Of a DNA stretch of 64,000 nucleotides, positions 49,630-60,607 are shown in pieces (the first letter of the stretch is position 1; every line of letters starts with the position of its first letter). A program made the translations under genes and the position numbers. Source of the stretch: Trema orientale. Taxonomy: Eukaryota; Streptophyta; Magnoliopsida; Rosales; Cannabaceae. The stretch lies in NCBI GenBank assembly GCA_002914845.1, contig JXTC01000044.1:1252342-1316341 (forward strand). Direction: 5' to 3'. The notes under the pieces were generated by a model. That model searched no databases. It was not told the origin of the DNA and saw only the letters and a list, made by a program, of their open reading frames with translations.

Positions 49630-51409
49630 TGTAAAAACTCAGTTTTAAGAGGGGTATTTTGGTCTTTTGACCAAATTTTTTTAAAAAATATATATATATA
49701 TATTTTTTTCTCTCTCTCCCCCCACGTGCCCCCCGATTCTCCTCCTTCTTTTTCTTCTTCTTCTTCTTTCTTTCTTCTTCTTCTTCTTCTTTCTTCTTCT
49801 CGGCCGAAGAATGCCCGACCTCCGTCAAGCTTCGTCTGACCAAGCCAGCCGCCGGCGCAGCCTCCTCAGCTCCCCACGAGACGACGCCGACCGACGGGGA
49901 GGGACGCCGTTGCCGGAGACGACGATCGGCCGTTCGGGAGCAAAACGGATTTTCCGTCACCGGCGCCGATTCCGGCGCCCATTCGCCGTGAAACCGGTCC
50001 CGTTGGACTCGTCTCCTCACGATCTTCGACATGGTATATATATCTCGACCCCATACTGTCCGGATTAAAATTTGCCATTTTTGTTAATTTTGGGTTATTT
50101 TTAGTTTTATATTTAAATTTGTCAATCCGGCTGTTAGATTGCGTTTTTGACCTCATATTTGGAATGTACTCGGAAAATGGAGAAGTTTGATATATATATT
50201 GTGTTGTTTGGTGATCGACCCAAAAATCGCGATCGGACGGTCGAGATTTTGTCTCTATTCGCGTGCCATCGGTCCGGTGTGGACCCGGACCCGAATTTGG
50301 CAAGTTATATGCCTAACCTAGCTATTTTGGGTGCTAAGAATCCAACGAAGAAGTCCGTTCGTGGAATTGAAGTTCCGGTGATAAGTTGACCTTTCGCAAG
50401 AGGACGATCGAGGGCTCGGAATTGGTTCCCGACCCTCCGGGCGATCGTCAACGATACCTTGAAGACCCGATAGCCTAGACTAGCTATTCCGGTGAGGTAG
50501 GGGTTCAATTACCGAGTTTTCTACTTATTTTGTTTTGAATTATGCATTATAACCTATTTCTTGAAATTATCGATTTTCATGGATTTTATGAATTTGATTG
50601 GATATCTGGTGGATATTTGAATTGTTGAAATGTATTGGATTGTTCTGGGATTGGGTTTTTATGATTTCTACCGCAGGTTTTGCTGACACACCTCCGGGTA
50701 GTGTCAGGATGCTGGGTACCTCTGTTCAAGAGGTATTACAGGACCGTGATGAGAGAATGAGAGCTCATAGATATACTTATGGTTGGTTGATTTATGATAT
50801 GTACAACATGATGGTGACTTTGGTTTTGATTTTGATTTTGAATATGTGATTACTCTTGATCATTTGTAAACTTGTTTTATAACTAGATTTTTGAAAGGTA
50901 CTAACCATGCAGGGTTTCAAAGGTTGCATTCATACTAAAAAGGTAATTGAATTCCTACTGAGCATGTGAATGCTCACCCCCCTTATCTTTCCCCTCTCAG
51001 GTGGTGTACAGTGTGATTTGAGCAACTCCGGAGCGGAGTGACTAGGACTGGAAGAGTGTTCTAGTTTAATAGTTGGTAATTATTCAATAACTCATTTTGG
51101 AACTGTAATAACGCTTAAGGCCCATACTTTGGAATATAGCCTGTATTATCTTTTTGCCTACTTGTGATGACAATGGTGATGCATGTCTATGTTTTATTAC
51201 TATCATTAACAGTCTATGTCTAGTGGTGATCACAAACTGTGGGAATTTACAATTTAAACTATTTTTATAATCTTTATAGAAGCTGTCGTTTTTCAACTAG
51301 ATGTCGTTTTCCTAAAGAATTGCAGTTTCTAAAATTTTTCAAAAATAAATTATGAATTTCCATTGTGAAATTCCCATTCTGCCACTGGCCCGGGGTTTGG
51401 GTCGTGACA
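49630..51409 (+). mobile_element. Complete solo LTR, Ty3/Gypsy-type
   Basis: 1780 bp, starting TGTAAAAACT and ending GGGTCGTGACA, flanked by a perfect 5-bp duplication ATAAC (49625-49629, 51410-51414). Near the start is the block TTTTGGTCTTTTGACC, then TC-rich simple sequence, then a GC-rich section (49800-50030). Near the end are ACACACCTCCGGGTAGTG-like and GAATGCTCACCCCCCTTATC blocks that I associate with plant Gypsy LTRs. No internal domain follows, so it is a solo LTR. The GC-rich section creates open frames on both strands that are not genes. A second copy of the LTR start is at 63882. Confidence 0.88.
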
Positions 51410-51460
51410 ATAACTATTCAACTTCAAATCATATGATCATGACCAAATAGGAATACAGAT

Positions 51461-52501
51461 TACAATAAAACCTTTATAAATTAATACTATTGGGCTTAAA
51501 AAATTATTACTTTATAAAGATTATTTATTTTATCGATAAATGAATTTATTAAGTTATCGATAAATAAATATTTATTAATTTAAAAGAGTAGTATGAGTTT
51601 AATACTTATACCTTTTTTCCTTTAAAATACATGTATGATTTATAATAACAAAAATTAGATACAGTCAAAATAAAAGTATGCTTACAAAGAACCCTAAAAG
51701 TTAACATGTATATACATAAAGGTTGCCAATCCAATAGGTATTTTTTTTAACCTATATGCAAGTATTTTTTTTAGCCGTAATAAGATGCATGAAAAGACGT
51801 GCATCATTAATGTTATTTCTCTCTCTTACTTTTTACTATAGAAAAATGTGCATGATAAATTTTTATTGGCCAAAATGATACCTATACATAGGTGGAAAAA
51901 AATACTAACTGAATTGGTGCCTATACATAAAAGTTAATATATATATATATAGTTTATATGTAAATAAAGTTCTAATTAATTTTCATTATACATCAAAAAG
52001 TTAATAAGTAGATATACATACGATAAATGTAGCTTTAAAATTTAATATTTTGTAAAATATAGTATTTCAAGACGTTTTATATATATTGAACATAATATCT
52101 ACAATTGTCATTAGTTTTACTTTTAGAATCTAAATCATTGTAAATAAGATTCCAAATTTATTGTCTGCATTGCAAAAATTAAAGATACGACTGAATTTAA
52201 TTTAAGTACAAATAATAAGCAAACAACTTTAAATACATTTTTAAAAAGAACAAAATTTAAAAAAAAAAAAAAAGTTATCTAGAAAAAATTTGCTGATATT
52301 GTGAATATATGTATATTGTATTTAATCAGTTATTAGTTTATATATTCAATGGGCCCTAAAGGAACTTTAAAAAAATTATTATCTTATGAATTTAGCGAGA
52401 ATATTAATTTTGTACATTGGTCCGGGTTGGGACTGGATGATTTTATTATTTAAACGATGTTATTAATTTATTGAACATTCATTTATCTAGGTTTTGCTGT
52501 A
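51461..52501. mobile_element. TIR element, family unassigned
   Basis: About 1.04 kb with inverted ends TACAATAAAACCT (51461-51473) and, reversed from the right, TACAGCAAAACCTAGATAAATG. TA dinucleotides border both ends, so a TA duplication is possible. Subterminal text includes repeated TTATCGATAAAT words. No transposase. A smaller MITE sits inside at 51705-51928. Confidence 0.6.
51705..51928. mobile_element. Small MITE nested in the 51461-52501 element
   Basis: 224 bp. The left end carries GGTTGCCAATCCAATAGGTA followed by a T run; the reversed right end carries GGCACCAATTCAGTTAGTA followed by a T run. The flanks share AAAAGTTAA (51696-51704, 51929-51937), a 9-bp duplication typical of Mutator-like insertion. 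Confidence 0.7.
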
Positions 52502-52709
52502 TATAACTATACTCAAATCTAATTTGATACGATGAAAATCAGAGAATTTATTAATTTGCTATATATATATAGTCATAAGTATTATATTATTTAGATAATT
52601 GAATGTCTTTCATTGTGGCCTCAATCTTAGCATGATTGGTAGTCATACCTAACTCTGGTGTTGAGATCTAGAGTTCATGAGATCTAGAATTCAATTCTCC
52701 TACCAATGT

Positions 52710-52762
<53 letters not shown>

Positions 52763-53720
52763 TTTCATTTTTGAACAACTAACTTTACTAATGAAGGCTA
52801 CATTCCAAGCTAGATTACCAAGATTAATTGGTTCAATAATCTTATAAATATTCATTGACATCATATATATAGCTACTCTTGTTTACATTGTTTCAATAAA
52901 AATAAATACGTGCTTAATATTTGAACAATATCCAAAACTTTAGTAATAAGATAAGAAAAGTAAAGAGAGGGTTATATTACGCAATTGAGAGTATGTTCAG
53001 AACCTTTTGAGATTAATACATGCACCATGAACGGCCGGCCACCGCTTTGGCTTAATGGAATGGGAATTTCAAAATTCTAACACTAATTGAACTTTTGTAC
53101 CTATGCATATATATAAAACTCTAGGGGATAGAAGCAGAGTAAGTGATAAAAGATGCACACTACATCAAATCTTTTTCCTAATTAGTATAAGTCTGTGAGA
53201 TTAATATATATAAACTAATTAGGCGGAACCTCCTTTAAGTAATCTCCGGCTGTCGGTGCCTAAGGTCGAGGTAGTTTCCTAGTTCCGGCGATTTCAATAT
53301 TCTAAGCACGAGGCAATGTAAGGCAAAAACTGTTTTGAGACATATTAGGGAATTAGCAGCCGATATTAATTGTCAAAATGTTGTGCGCTAAATAATTCTA
53401 GGCAATGTCTATAACAATATCAAAATTTTAGTTATTCGTTCCCAATTGAATTATCTAGCATGTGAGATGTCAATTATACAAAATTAGAATTTATTATGCT
53501 ATTTTATTTCTAAAAATATGTGTCTTTGAGTAATTATAGTTTAGATTTTAGTTTTTAAATAATTTTAGTTATTTTAATTTATTTTATTTAGATTTAGTTT
53601 TAATTTAATATTACTTTGTTTTAATTATTTTATTTAAGTATTTAATTTAATTAAGATAATTTAAATTGATTTAGGTTTAATTTAATTTTGAATTTATTTT
53701 ATTTAGTTTTTGATTTAATA
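52502..53720. other. Intergenic with possible SINE and (TA)n
   Basis: No gene. 52618-52710 contains TAGCATGATTGGTAGTCATAC and, 60 bases on, ATTCAATTCTCCTACC, positioned like worn pol III A and B boxes and ending in a TA-rich tail, so a SINE fragment is possible. (TA)n runs at 52711-52759. 53500-53720 is almost pure A/T with TTTAATTTA words. Confidence 0.45.
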
Positions 53721-53729
53721 TTAACCTGA

Positions 53730-55108
53730 TTTTGTTTAAATTTAAAAAAAAAAAAAGGAAGAAATCCGGATTAAATCACTGTCGTCGGATCATGCTGACA
53801 GACAGTCCGGATGGGCGCGTGTCGTTCACGTGCAGGCAGAGAGTGTGGAGTGGTTGGGAGCAGCAGGCAGGTGGGCCCCGTACGAGGTCAGCTGGCCAGT
53901 ACTCTTCCAGGTTAGTTGGATCTGGTGCGGGGTACTCCCGTACACCCTATTTTGGTCCGTCACAAGCCGCCACATCAACCATTTTAACTCAACCTTTTTA
54001 TCCACCAATTAGCAACAAGCTAAGCGCCGAGCTCACTGTTTCTCGTTGCACCTGATAATTATCCAAGTCTTAGTTTTTGAACAAAACGTGAAATAAAGAG
54101 AAAGGAGGAGAAAGAGGTATAGATTGAATAGGAAATTACTACATCACCTTAGCCAAATCATTGTGAGTCTAGGAATCGGTGAATGGCTGGGACACTTTCT
54201 TTCATCAGCTATAAAAGGATTATTGGATAGAAAAAACAAATTATAAATTCGTCCAAAGAGAGAAAATTAGTGGGAGAGAGAGTAATGGAGAAAAGCTTCG
54301 TTAGCCGAAATTTTTTCTAGTTTGATTTTATTTTTTAGTTTTAGATTTTTATTTTTCTTTTAGGATGTTTAAATTTAATACTTTTATTTTTCTTAGTTTA
54401 GTTATGTTCTAGATTTTTTTTCTAAAGTTAGAATGTAGCCTAACTATAATGTTTTAAATTTATCTTTCAATTTAGCTTATGAATTATTTTTCCAAGTAGA
54501 ATTTTCAATTCTGTTCTTAATGATTCTATTTAATTGGCCACTAGATAGATGATTTGTTAATCATAATGAAACCGGAAAGAGATTTATGTGTCTAGTTCGT
54601 TGAATTGAAAGGCATAAATTACATGTAAAATAGGAATATATTTATATAGTTTGTGTAATCGTTACATGAGTTTTTATAGATCTTAATGAATTCTTAATTA
54701 GTTTAATTCACACACGAATATAGTAAATTAGTAATTAAGGGTATTTTTGCTTAAACTCGAGAGAAGATAGTGAATCAATTAGGGAATCTCGACTATCAAT
54801 TAGGAGAATAATTTTAGACTAATGAGATAGATAATTTAGAGTGGATTAGTTACGGTGAAATCAGAGACCCTAGATTTATTTTCATTGATTTAAACCACGT
54901 TCAATTCTCATTTTTGAGCTCTCTTTTATTTAATTTTTATTTTAATTATTTTAATTTGTGTTTAGTTTTCATTTAATTTTTCTTAATTTAGTCGTTTAAT
55001 TCAAATAAAATTAGGGTTTGCTAAATCTCAGTAATTAGTAAATACAGTTGGGACGATATTTGATACTCACACTTTATTACTTGTTACGATTTTGTACACT
55101 TGTAAATT
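53730..55108 (+). mobile_element. 5' LTR of a Tat/Athila-like Gypsy remnant
   Basis: The right end is placed at CACTTGTA (55101-55108), just before TTTTTGGCGTTGTTACCGG. The latter resembles the TTTTTGGCGCCGTTGCCGG primer-binding region found after Tat/Athila LTRs. The left limit is uncertain and could lie further left. 53760-54050 is GC-richer with short frames on both strands that do not look like genes. Confidence 0.6.
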
Positions 55109-55340
55109 TACACAAGTTTTTGGCGTTGTTACCGGAAACTGTTTGATTTTTATTAATATCAATACTAAGCAATTTTAATTTTAGTTTGAATTTTTTTTTA
55201 TTTACGTAGTTTTCTGCTGTTTGTGGCCAGTGTATGAGAAAGTTCGGAAAAGAATATCTATTTTCTTTTGATTTTGAAATCGAGCGAATGTGTCGAAAGA
55301 ACAAAAAAGATTAGAGAGAGACTTCTAGACTAGAACAAAA
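55109..55340 (+). pseudogene. Internal remnant with start of a gag frame
   Basis: After the primer-binding-like site at 55119-55137, a frame starts at 55234 and reads 26 codons to a stop, including FDFEIERMCRKNKK. That resembles the FDPEIERT..xN.K opening of Tat/Athila-type gag proteins. Everything from the rest of gag to the 3' LTR is missing. Not functional. Confidence 0.55.
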
Positions 55341-55506
55341 CACTATGTTAGCTTTAATTTAATTTTTCTTAATTTAGTCATTTAATATTTCAAATAAAAT
55401 TAGGGTTAACTAAATCTCGATAATTAATAAACACAGTATTCGTGGTACGATACTTGATACTCATATTTTATTGCTCATTACGATTTTATGCACTTGTATG
55501 AGATAT
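55341..55506 (+). repeat. 3' LTR fragment of the same Gypsy remnant
   Basis: Matches the last 140 or so bases of the upstream LTR (54966-55108): the blocks TTTAATTTTTCTTAATTTAG, AATAAAATTAGGGTT and TTACGATTTTRTRCACTTGTA occur in both. The 5' part of this LTR is deleted. Confidence 0.7.
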
Positions 55507-58500
55507 TCACCAAATTTTGTTTTTTAAGCTATGTTTGGATGTACTTTCAATTTTTCTTATAAAAGTTGAAACTAAAGACAAAAATTGTTTATATTTTCTA
55601 TTTTTAAAAACAAGGAACTTACTTAGTAAAACACCAAATTATTCATAATTATTTTTTTAAAAAAAAGACATGATTGTTATATGTCATAACATATAAATAA
55701 AAGTTGAATAATGACTACATAGTCTAAGTTAAAAAGAAAGGGATGAGAGAAAAATTGGAGAGATAGATAAAGATGAGGGAAATGGAAGAAGATAAAGATG
55801 AAAGAGAAAACAAAGATATTTTAAAAGACGATAAAGGAACTAGAAAATAATGAGAGAGAAAATGAAGAATTGGGGGATAAGGAGAAAAAAAATGATCGAG
55901 AAAGTAGAAAAATAGAGGAGAGACGCTAGAGAATAGGGAGACAAAAAGTGAAGAGATTTTTAAATAGGACAGAAGTAGTAGAGAATGAAGAGAGAGATTT
56001 TTAAAGAGGAGAGAAGTAGTAGAGAATGAAGAGAAAGAGAGAGAGAGAAAGAGAGAGAGAGAGAGCAAAAAAAGATGAGAGATACTAGAGAATAAGGTTG
56101 CCAAGCATGTTTTTTTAAAAAAAATTCAAATATTTATTTGTTTAAACAAAAACAAAGGTGTATCTAGGCAAGCCATAAATGTGTAAATAAATATATAAAT
56201 GAATGAGAAACAGAGACAATTCTTTTATTCCCACTCCCATTACAGTTTATTACGTATTTATAAACATGGCCTTAAAGTTAAACATATTCACTTAGATTTT
56301 TTTCATAGACATCAAAATCTAATATTTACATGTTTTGAGTTTTGTTAAGACAATTGGTTTTTTTCAAGACACCCAAGGTGACAATCAGCCAGACGGTTAG
56401 GTTGCAGGCAAGTTCTTAATTTCTTCTGATATTTTTTCAAGGCTTGTTAGTGAAATAGGATGAGTCTTGGGTGAGTATCGTAGAGAGTATATTGGGTGTA
56501 AGAGACAATTAGAGAACTGAGATTCTAGGGAGAAACATAAGAGAGTTTTTAAATTGTTTCTTTGAGTACAATACTAGCTTTGTATGTGAGGAAGCTTTGA
56601 ATTGAGGGTGTAAATCCTTTTGTTAAGTGGATTAGTTGGTGGTGGTTATCCCGTTAATGTAGGATTGATATTAATTTGAACCATGTTAAGTCTTGTGTTT
56701 CTTTTGCTTTTTTGGTTTTGTTCAAGCATCTGTTGTGACTCTTGACCGTTTTTCTTGTGATTCGAGTTTTTATTTTTTATTTTCCTTTTACGAATAGAAG
56801 TAGAATTATTTCTAATAGTTTGAAGTTTTAAATAGCTATATTTGTGTGTTGTTTAATTTTGATACGAGGAAATTTATAAATTAAAAGTATCAATAAGCGT
56901 TAATTATTTCACTGTATAGTACTTTGCTTTTTGAAGATAAAACTTGTGAATAAATCACTATATATGCAAACGTAGAACCATTAAGTGAGGCATTGTTAAA
57001 ACCGGATCTTTTTACTCTTTTTCTACTTCTTGTATTTTTTATTTTTTATTTTTTTCTTTTTATATATTTTTTTCCTTTCCATTTCTCAGTATGAATTGAC
57101 CTATGATTGAGTAGTTGAGTTTTGATTGTGTTTTGCACTTAATTAATTTATGACAATTAAAGGAGTATAGTTCTTTTGATGAAATGTTGAGAAGAATAGT
57201 TTGCCACTAATTACTTGAATATTTAAATCTAGAAAAATTGGCGGCAAAACTAAAATTCGATTGGTGGAGGTAGTAGAGTATCAAAAATAATTATATCGAA
57301 ATGCCAAAAAAAAAAAGGAAGGGTATAACTGAATTCTTATTATCCAATAAAGACAAAACTTCCATTCTTAAAACATAATATATGTAATTGCACCACATCT
57401 CTATCTGGACGCAAATCGTCTTTCGAATTATTCTGTCGTAGTAATATTTTGACATGTCATTTAAATTTTGCTTTCAAACAAATGCTCAATTTGATCTTAT
57501 AACAGGACAGACAGCATCTTACAACCCTAAGGAAAAAAAAAAAAAAAAAGAACTCCATCCAACGATGGTGCTCGGAGAAGACTTGCTCAACACTAACGTT
57601 CTATTTTATTATTACAGCATATTTTCATTTCGTTTGCAACCGCTACCCATTTGTAATGGTGGTAAATATGGACCCGCTTATAGGGATTATATTTGGGCTT
57701 TAGAATGCGAATCCTGAAATGAGGACGTTAGACTTTTAGTATGTGAGTTTGTAACACTCCAAATTTCATATCGAGTATGATTTAGAAATATCATAAGTAC
57801 TTAAATAGTGGTCTATGAGTCCAAAGATACTTTCAAATTAGAACTTTTAAGTGAGGTCCGGTGGTATTATGGTTGGTATTCAGAGCCGACCAATCCATAC
57901 CATTATAGGCCTTAGAAAGATGTCACGAGCTGTAAAATTTTCAACTAGGATTGAGTTGGGGATAATTTTGAAATTCTAAAATTTTCATTAAATAAAAATC
58001 ATAATTTTGTAAATAGTTTATAAATTATCCCTTTTTTCAAAATTGAAAATATGATAAATGATCCTATTATTTCCTAAATTACTGTTGAAATCTTTCTTCG
58101 GTCATTAAACTTTATAATATATATCTCATTTTAATTCGTAAATTATTAAATTATTCCCTTTTAGTCCTATTTAACGGTTTTTGTGCACAAAGGAGGTGAA
58201 AATGAAGCTTTTTCAGAGTTAGGAACCAATATTGAACTTAAATTTTGTATAAAATTACTATTTTGCTCTTAAATTCAACATAAAAAGTTACAGAATAAAC
58301 GTCTAAGACTAATATAAAACATTTTGAATAATTTAAGGAGCAAAATGAATAGATTTAAAATTTAGGGACCAAAATGTGACTTTACTCGTAATTTAAAAAC
58401 TAATGCGGTCATTTTATCCTTAAAAATAAAATATTACATGTAATAAAAAAATATTTTTGTTTTCATAGAAACATCAAGTTTATATAATATATAATTATGC

Positions 58501-58551
58501 ACATATATTCTTTTGGACTTTTGTTTTTGAAAAAGTACATAGGGCCTGTTT
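55507..58551. other. AT-rich intergenic DNA with GA-rich low-complexity tract
   Basis: No gene. 55735-56095 on plus is a GA-rich tract, partly tandem: AGAAGTAGTAGAGAATGAAGAG occurs twice near 55968 and 56004. Read backwards it gives a false Ser/Leu/Phe-rich frame. 57400-57720 has a short frame of no recognisable product. Confidence 0.45.
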
Positions 58552-58732
58552 GGGATAACTTTTACTTCCTGAAGTAAAAGTTCCAGAAGATCTTCTTGTA
58601 AAAGCTAGTGGGTCCATACTTCATTAAAAAGATTTTCTAATTAAAAAAAGATCTCCTGACAATTCATCCAAACACCCCCAAAAGTAACTTTTGGACTCCA
58701 AAAGATCTTTGGAAGTTATGCCAAACAGGCCC
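58552..58732. mobile_element. Small MITE with GGGCCTGTTTGG ends
   Basis: 181 bp with perfect 12-bp terminal inverted repeats GGGCCTGTTTGG / CCAAACAGGCCC, then near-mirror GATAACTT / AAGTTATG. Both flanks read ATA, a possible 3-bp duplication. The interior has the mirror pair AAAAGATCTTT and AGAAGATCTTC. Type resembles PIF/Harbinger-like MITEs. Confidence 0.75.
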
Positions 58733-60092
58733 ATAATCCAAATTAACGTAAATATATAGATACTCATAATCGAACACCTATATCCTAGATAATAATGGCA
58801 ACATAATATAGTATGCATATTAAGATGGGTCCATATTATTTATGCTAAAAAATTTAAGGATGTAACTACGTAAACATTATATTTGCATAATGTAAACATA
58901 CTTATGCAAACAAATAACTACATCAATTAATGGATTAGGATTATCCGAAGGTATGTTGGTTTGTTAGAATGTAATAGGAATGATAATAAGAATCGTAATT
59001 AAATATAATTAGAATATGAATAGAAATGATATTTTATTACTTTGTTGACTTAGTGGAATATAATAAAATAAGTATTATGTTGACTAAAATATCTTTTAAC
59101 TTAAAAATATCTTAATTGGGCAAAAATAAAATTTGAGGTTTTGAAAAAAATTGATAAAAAGATAGAATCATAATTCTATAGTATTTTTTAGTAGAATTGT
59201 AATTCCATTATTTGATGGAATTAAGATTACTATGAAATAAGAATTCTTTCGTCCAATATAAAACCAAATAATGGAACGAGATTTTTGTTAGAATGAACTT
59301 TACATTTCAAAACTCATTCCAACAAAACAAACACACTACAATAATACTCATACTTTACAAAAAAAAAAAGAAAAAAAAAGAAGGCAAATACACTTTTTCT
59401 GAAACAGGAAATAAGAAAAGAAATAATTATAGTGAAATAGGCATTACTCTACGAGTGGCAGTACTCACACAAACCCAAAACCATCTTATAAAATATGCGA
59501 GTTTATTATTATTATAAAGAGCCAAACTTGGAGATATATTCTCAAAATATTGCTTAAGAAATATTCCACTATCTATTTTTTAATAAGAACAAAAGAAAAT
59601 GCAACAGAACAAAGCTCTTATGTCTTAAAAAAATGAAAATTTCCACGATTCTTTCCACATTAAAAAAAAAAAAAAAAAAAAGAAAGAGAGAGTATGACGA
59701 AGTCAACATTGATCAATGGGAGAGAATTTCAATTATAAAAAATGACAATGATATAGAGGAGACAAAGCAATTGCCTTCCGTCTCTTTTAGACCGACAAAA
59801 AGGAATCAATTCTTGCGTCATATGAGTGGGAGAGATTAGAACATCTAACCTGAAACTGAAAGCTAAGTCCGACTGTCCGAGCAAGTCCACCTTTTTCCAC
59901 CGACAAAGATTGGGGTTAAGATAAATCCTTCACTTTGGCCAAATAAATAATAAAAATAAAAATGGAGAAAGTAATATAAGCAGTTTGGATTAAAATTGAA
60001 GAATGCACCTTCAAAATGAAAAATTCATAAGATTTCTAAGCATATAAAAACAATCCAGACCAAATAAATGTCTTAGTAGGAAGCAGACCAAT
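58733..60092. other. AT-rich intergenic DNA
   Basis: No gene. 58953-59337 may be another worn MITE: TGTTGGTTTGTTAGAATG on the left against CATTCCAACAAAACAAACAC on the right. A run of A at 59662-59680 and a short frame after it (59690-59840) have no recognisable product. Confidence 0.4.
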
Positions 60093-60200
60093 GTAACAAT
60101 TTTCACATTGCAATATACAGAGACACATGCCACAACAGTAACAATTTTCACATTCCAATATATAGGGACACATACCACAACAGTAACATTGGAACTTTAC
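60093..60200. repeat. 45-bp tandem repeat, just over two copies
   Basis: GTAACAATTTTCACATT starts at 60093 and 60138, and a partial third copy (GTAACATT) at 60183. Because 45 is a multiple of three it makes a Cys-rich false frame on the minus strand. It lies about 400 bp beyond the stop of the chitinase-like gene. Confidence 0.85.
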
Positions 60201-60607
60201 ACAGGACGCACAAAGGAGAACCCCAAAATAAAGTATGAAATTATGCAAATAATTTGAGTACCAATATAGATAAGTACATATGTATCAACTTTATAAGTCC
60301 GCAACTTCAAAACAGATACACCAACAAAACGGTATTACATATCAGATAACGACACACCCTTGAGATTGTTTTGGGACAAATGAATTTCAAATCTACACAA
60401 CAAGAACAAATTGAGCAACACATTATACATTAAATAACTGGGTAGTTTAGCTTCGCGTAAAAGTTGAATCTCTTTGCAAGGAAGCATCTCACTACACCAC
60501 CTCTTATTCATGTTTCACCTTTGCAGGGTAGTATCAAATCCCATAATTGGACCTATTTCTTTTATGTTTGACAACAAAACAGGCTATCTAACAGAAGGAT
60601 AGAGAGC

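Noticed and set aside
49589-50508. Several overlapping open frames on both strands in GC-rich DNA
   Set aside because: They lie wholly inside the solo LTR 49630-51409 with its ATAAC duplications. Their Arg/Pro-rich or Lys-run products come from base composition.
53826-54055. Three overlapping frames on both strands
   Set aside because: Short, mutually overlapping, and inside the presumed Tat/Athila-like LTR.
55724-56104. 126-codon minus-strand frame rich in Ser, Leu and Phe
   Set aside because: Produced by a GA-rich low-complexity tract with internal tandem copies; no domain character.
60036-60248. Cys-rich 70-codon minus-strand frame
   Set aside because: Explained by a 45-bp tandem repeat whose period is a multiple of three; no signal peptide or known peptide pattern.
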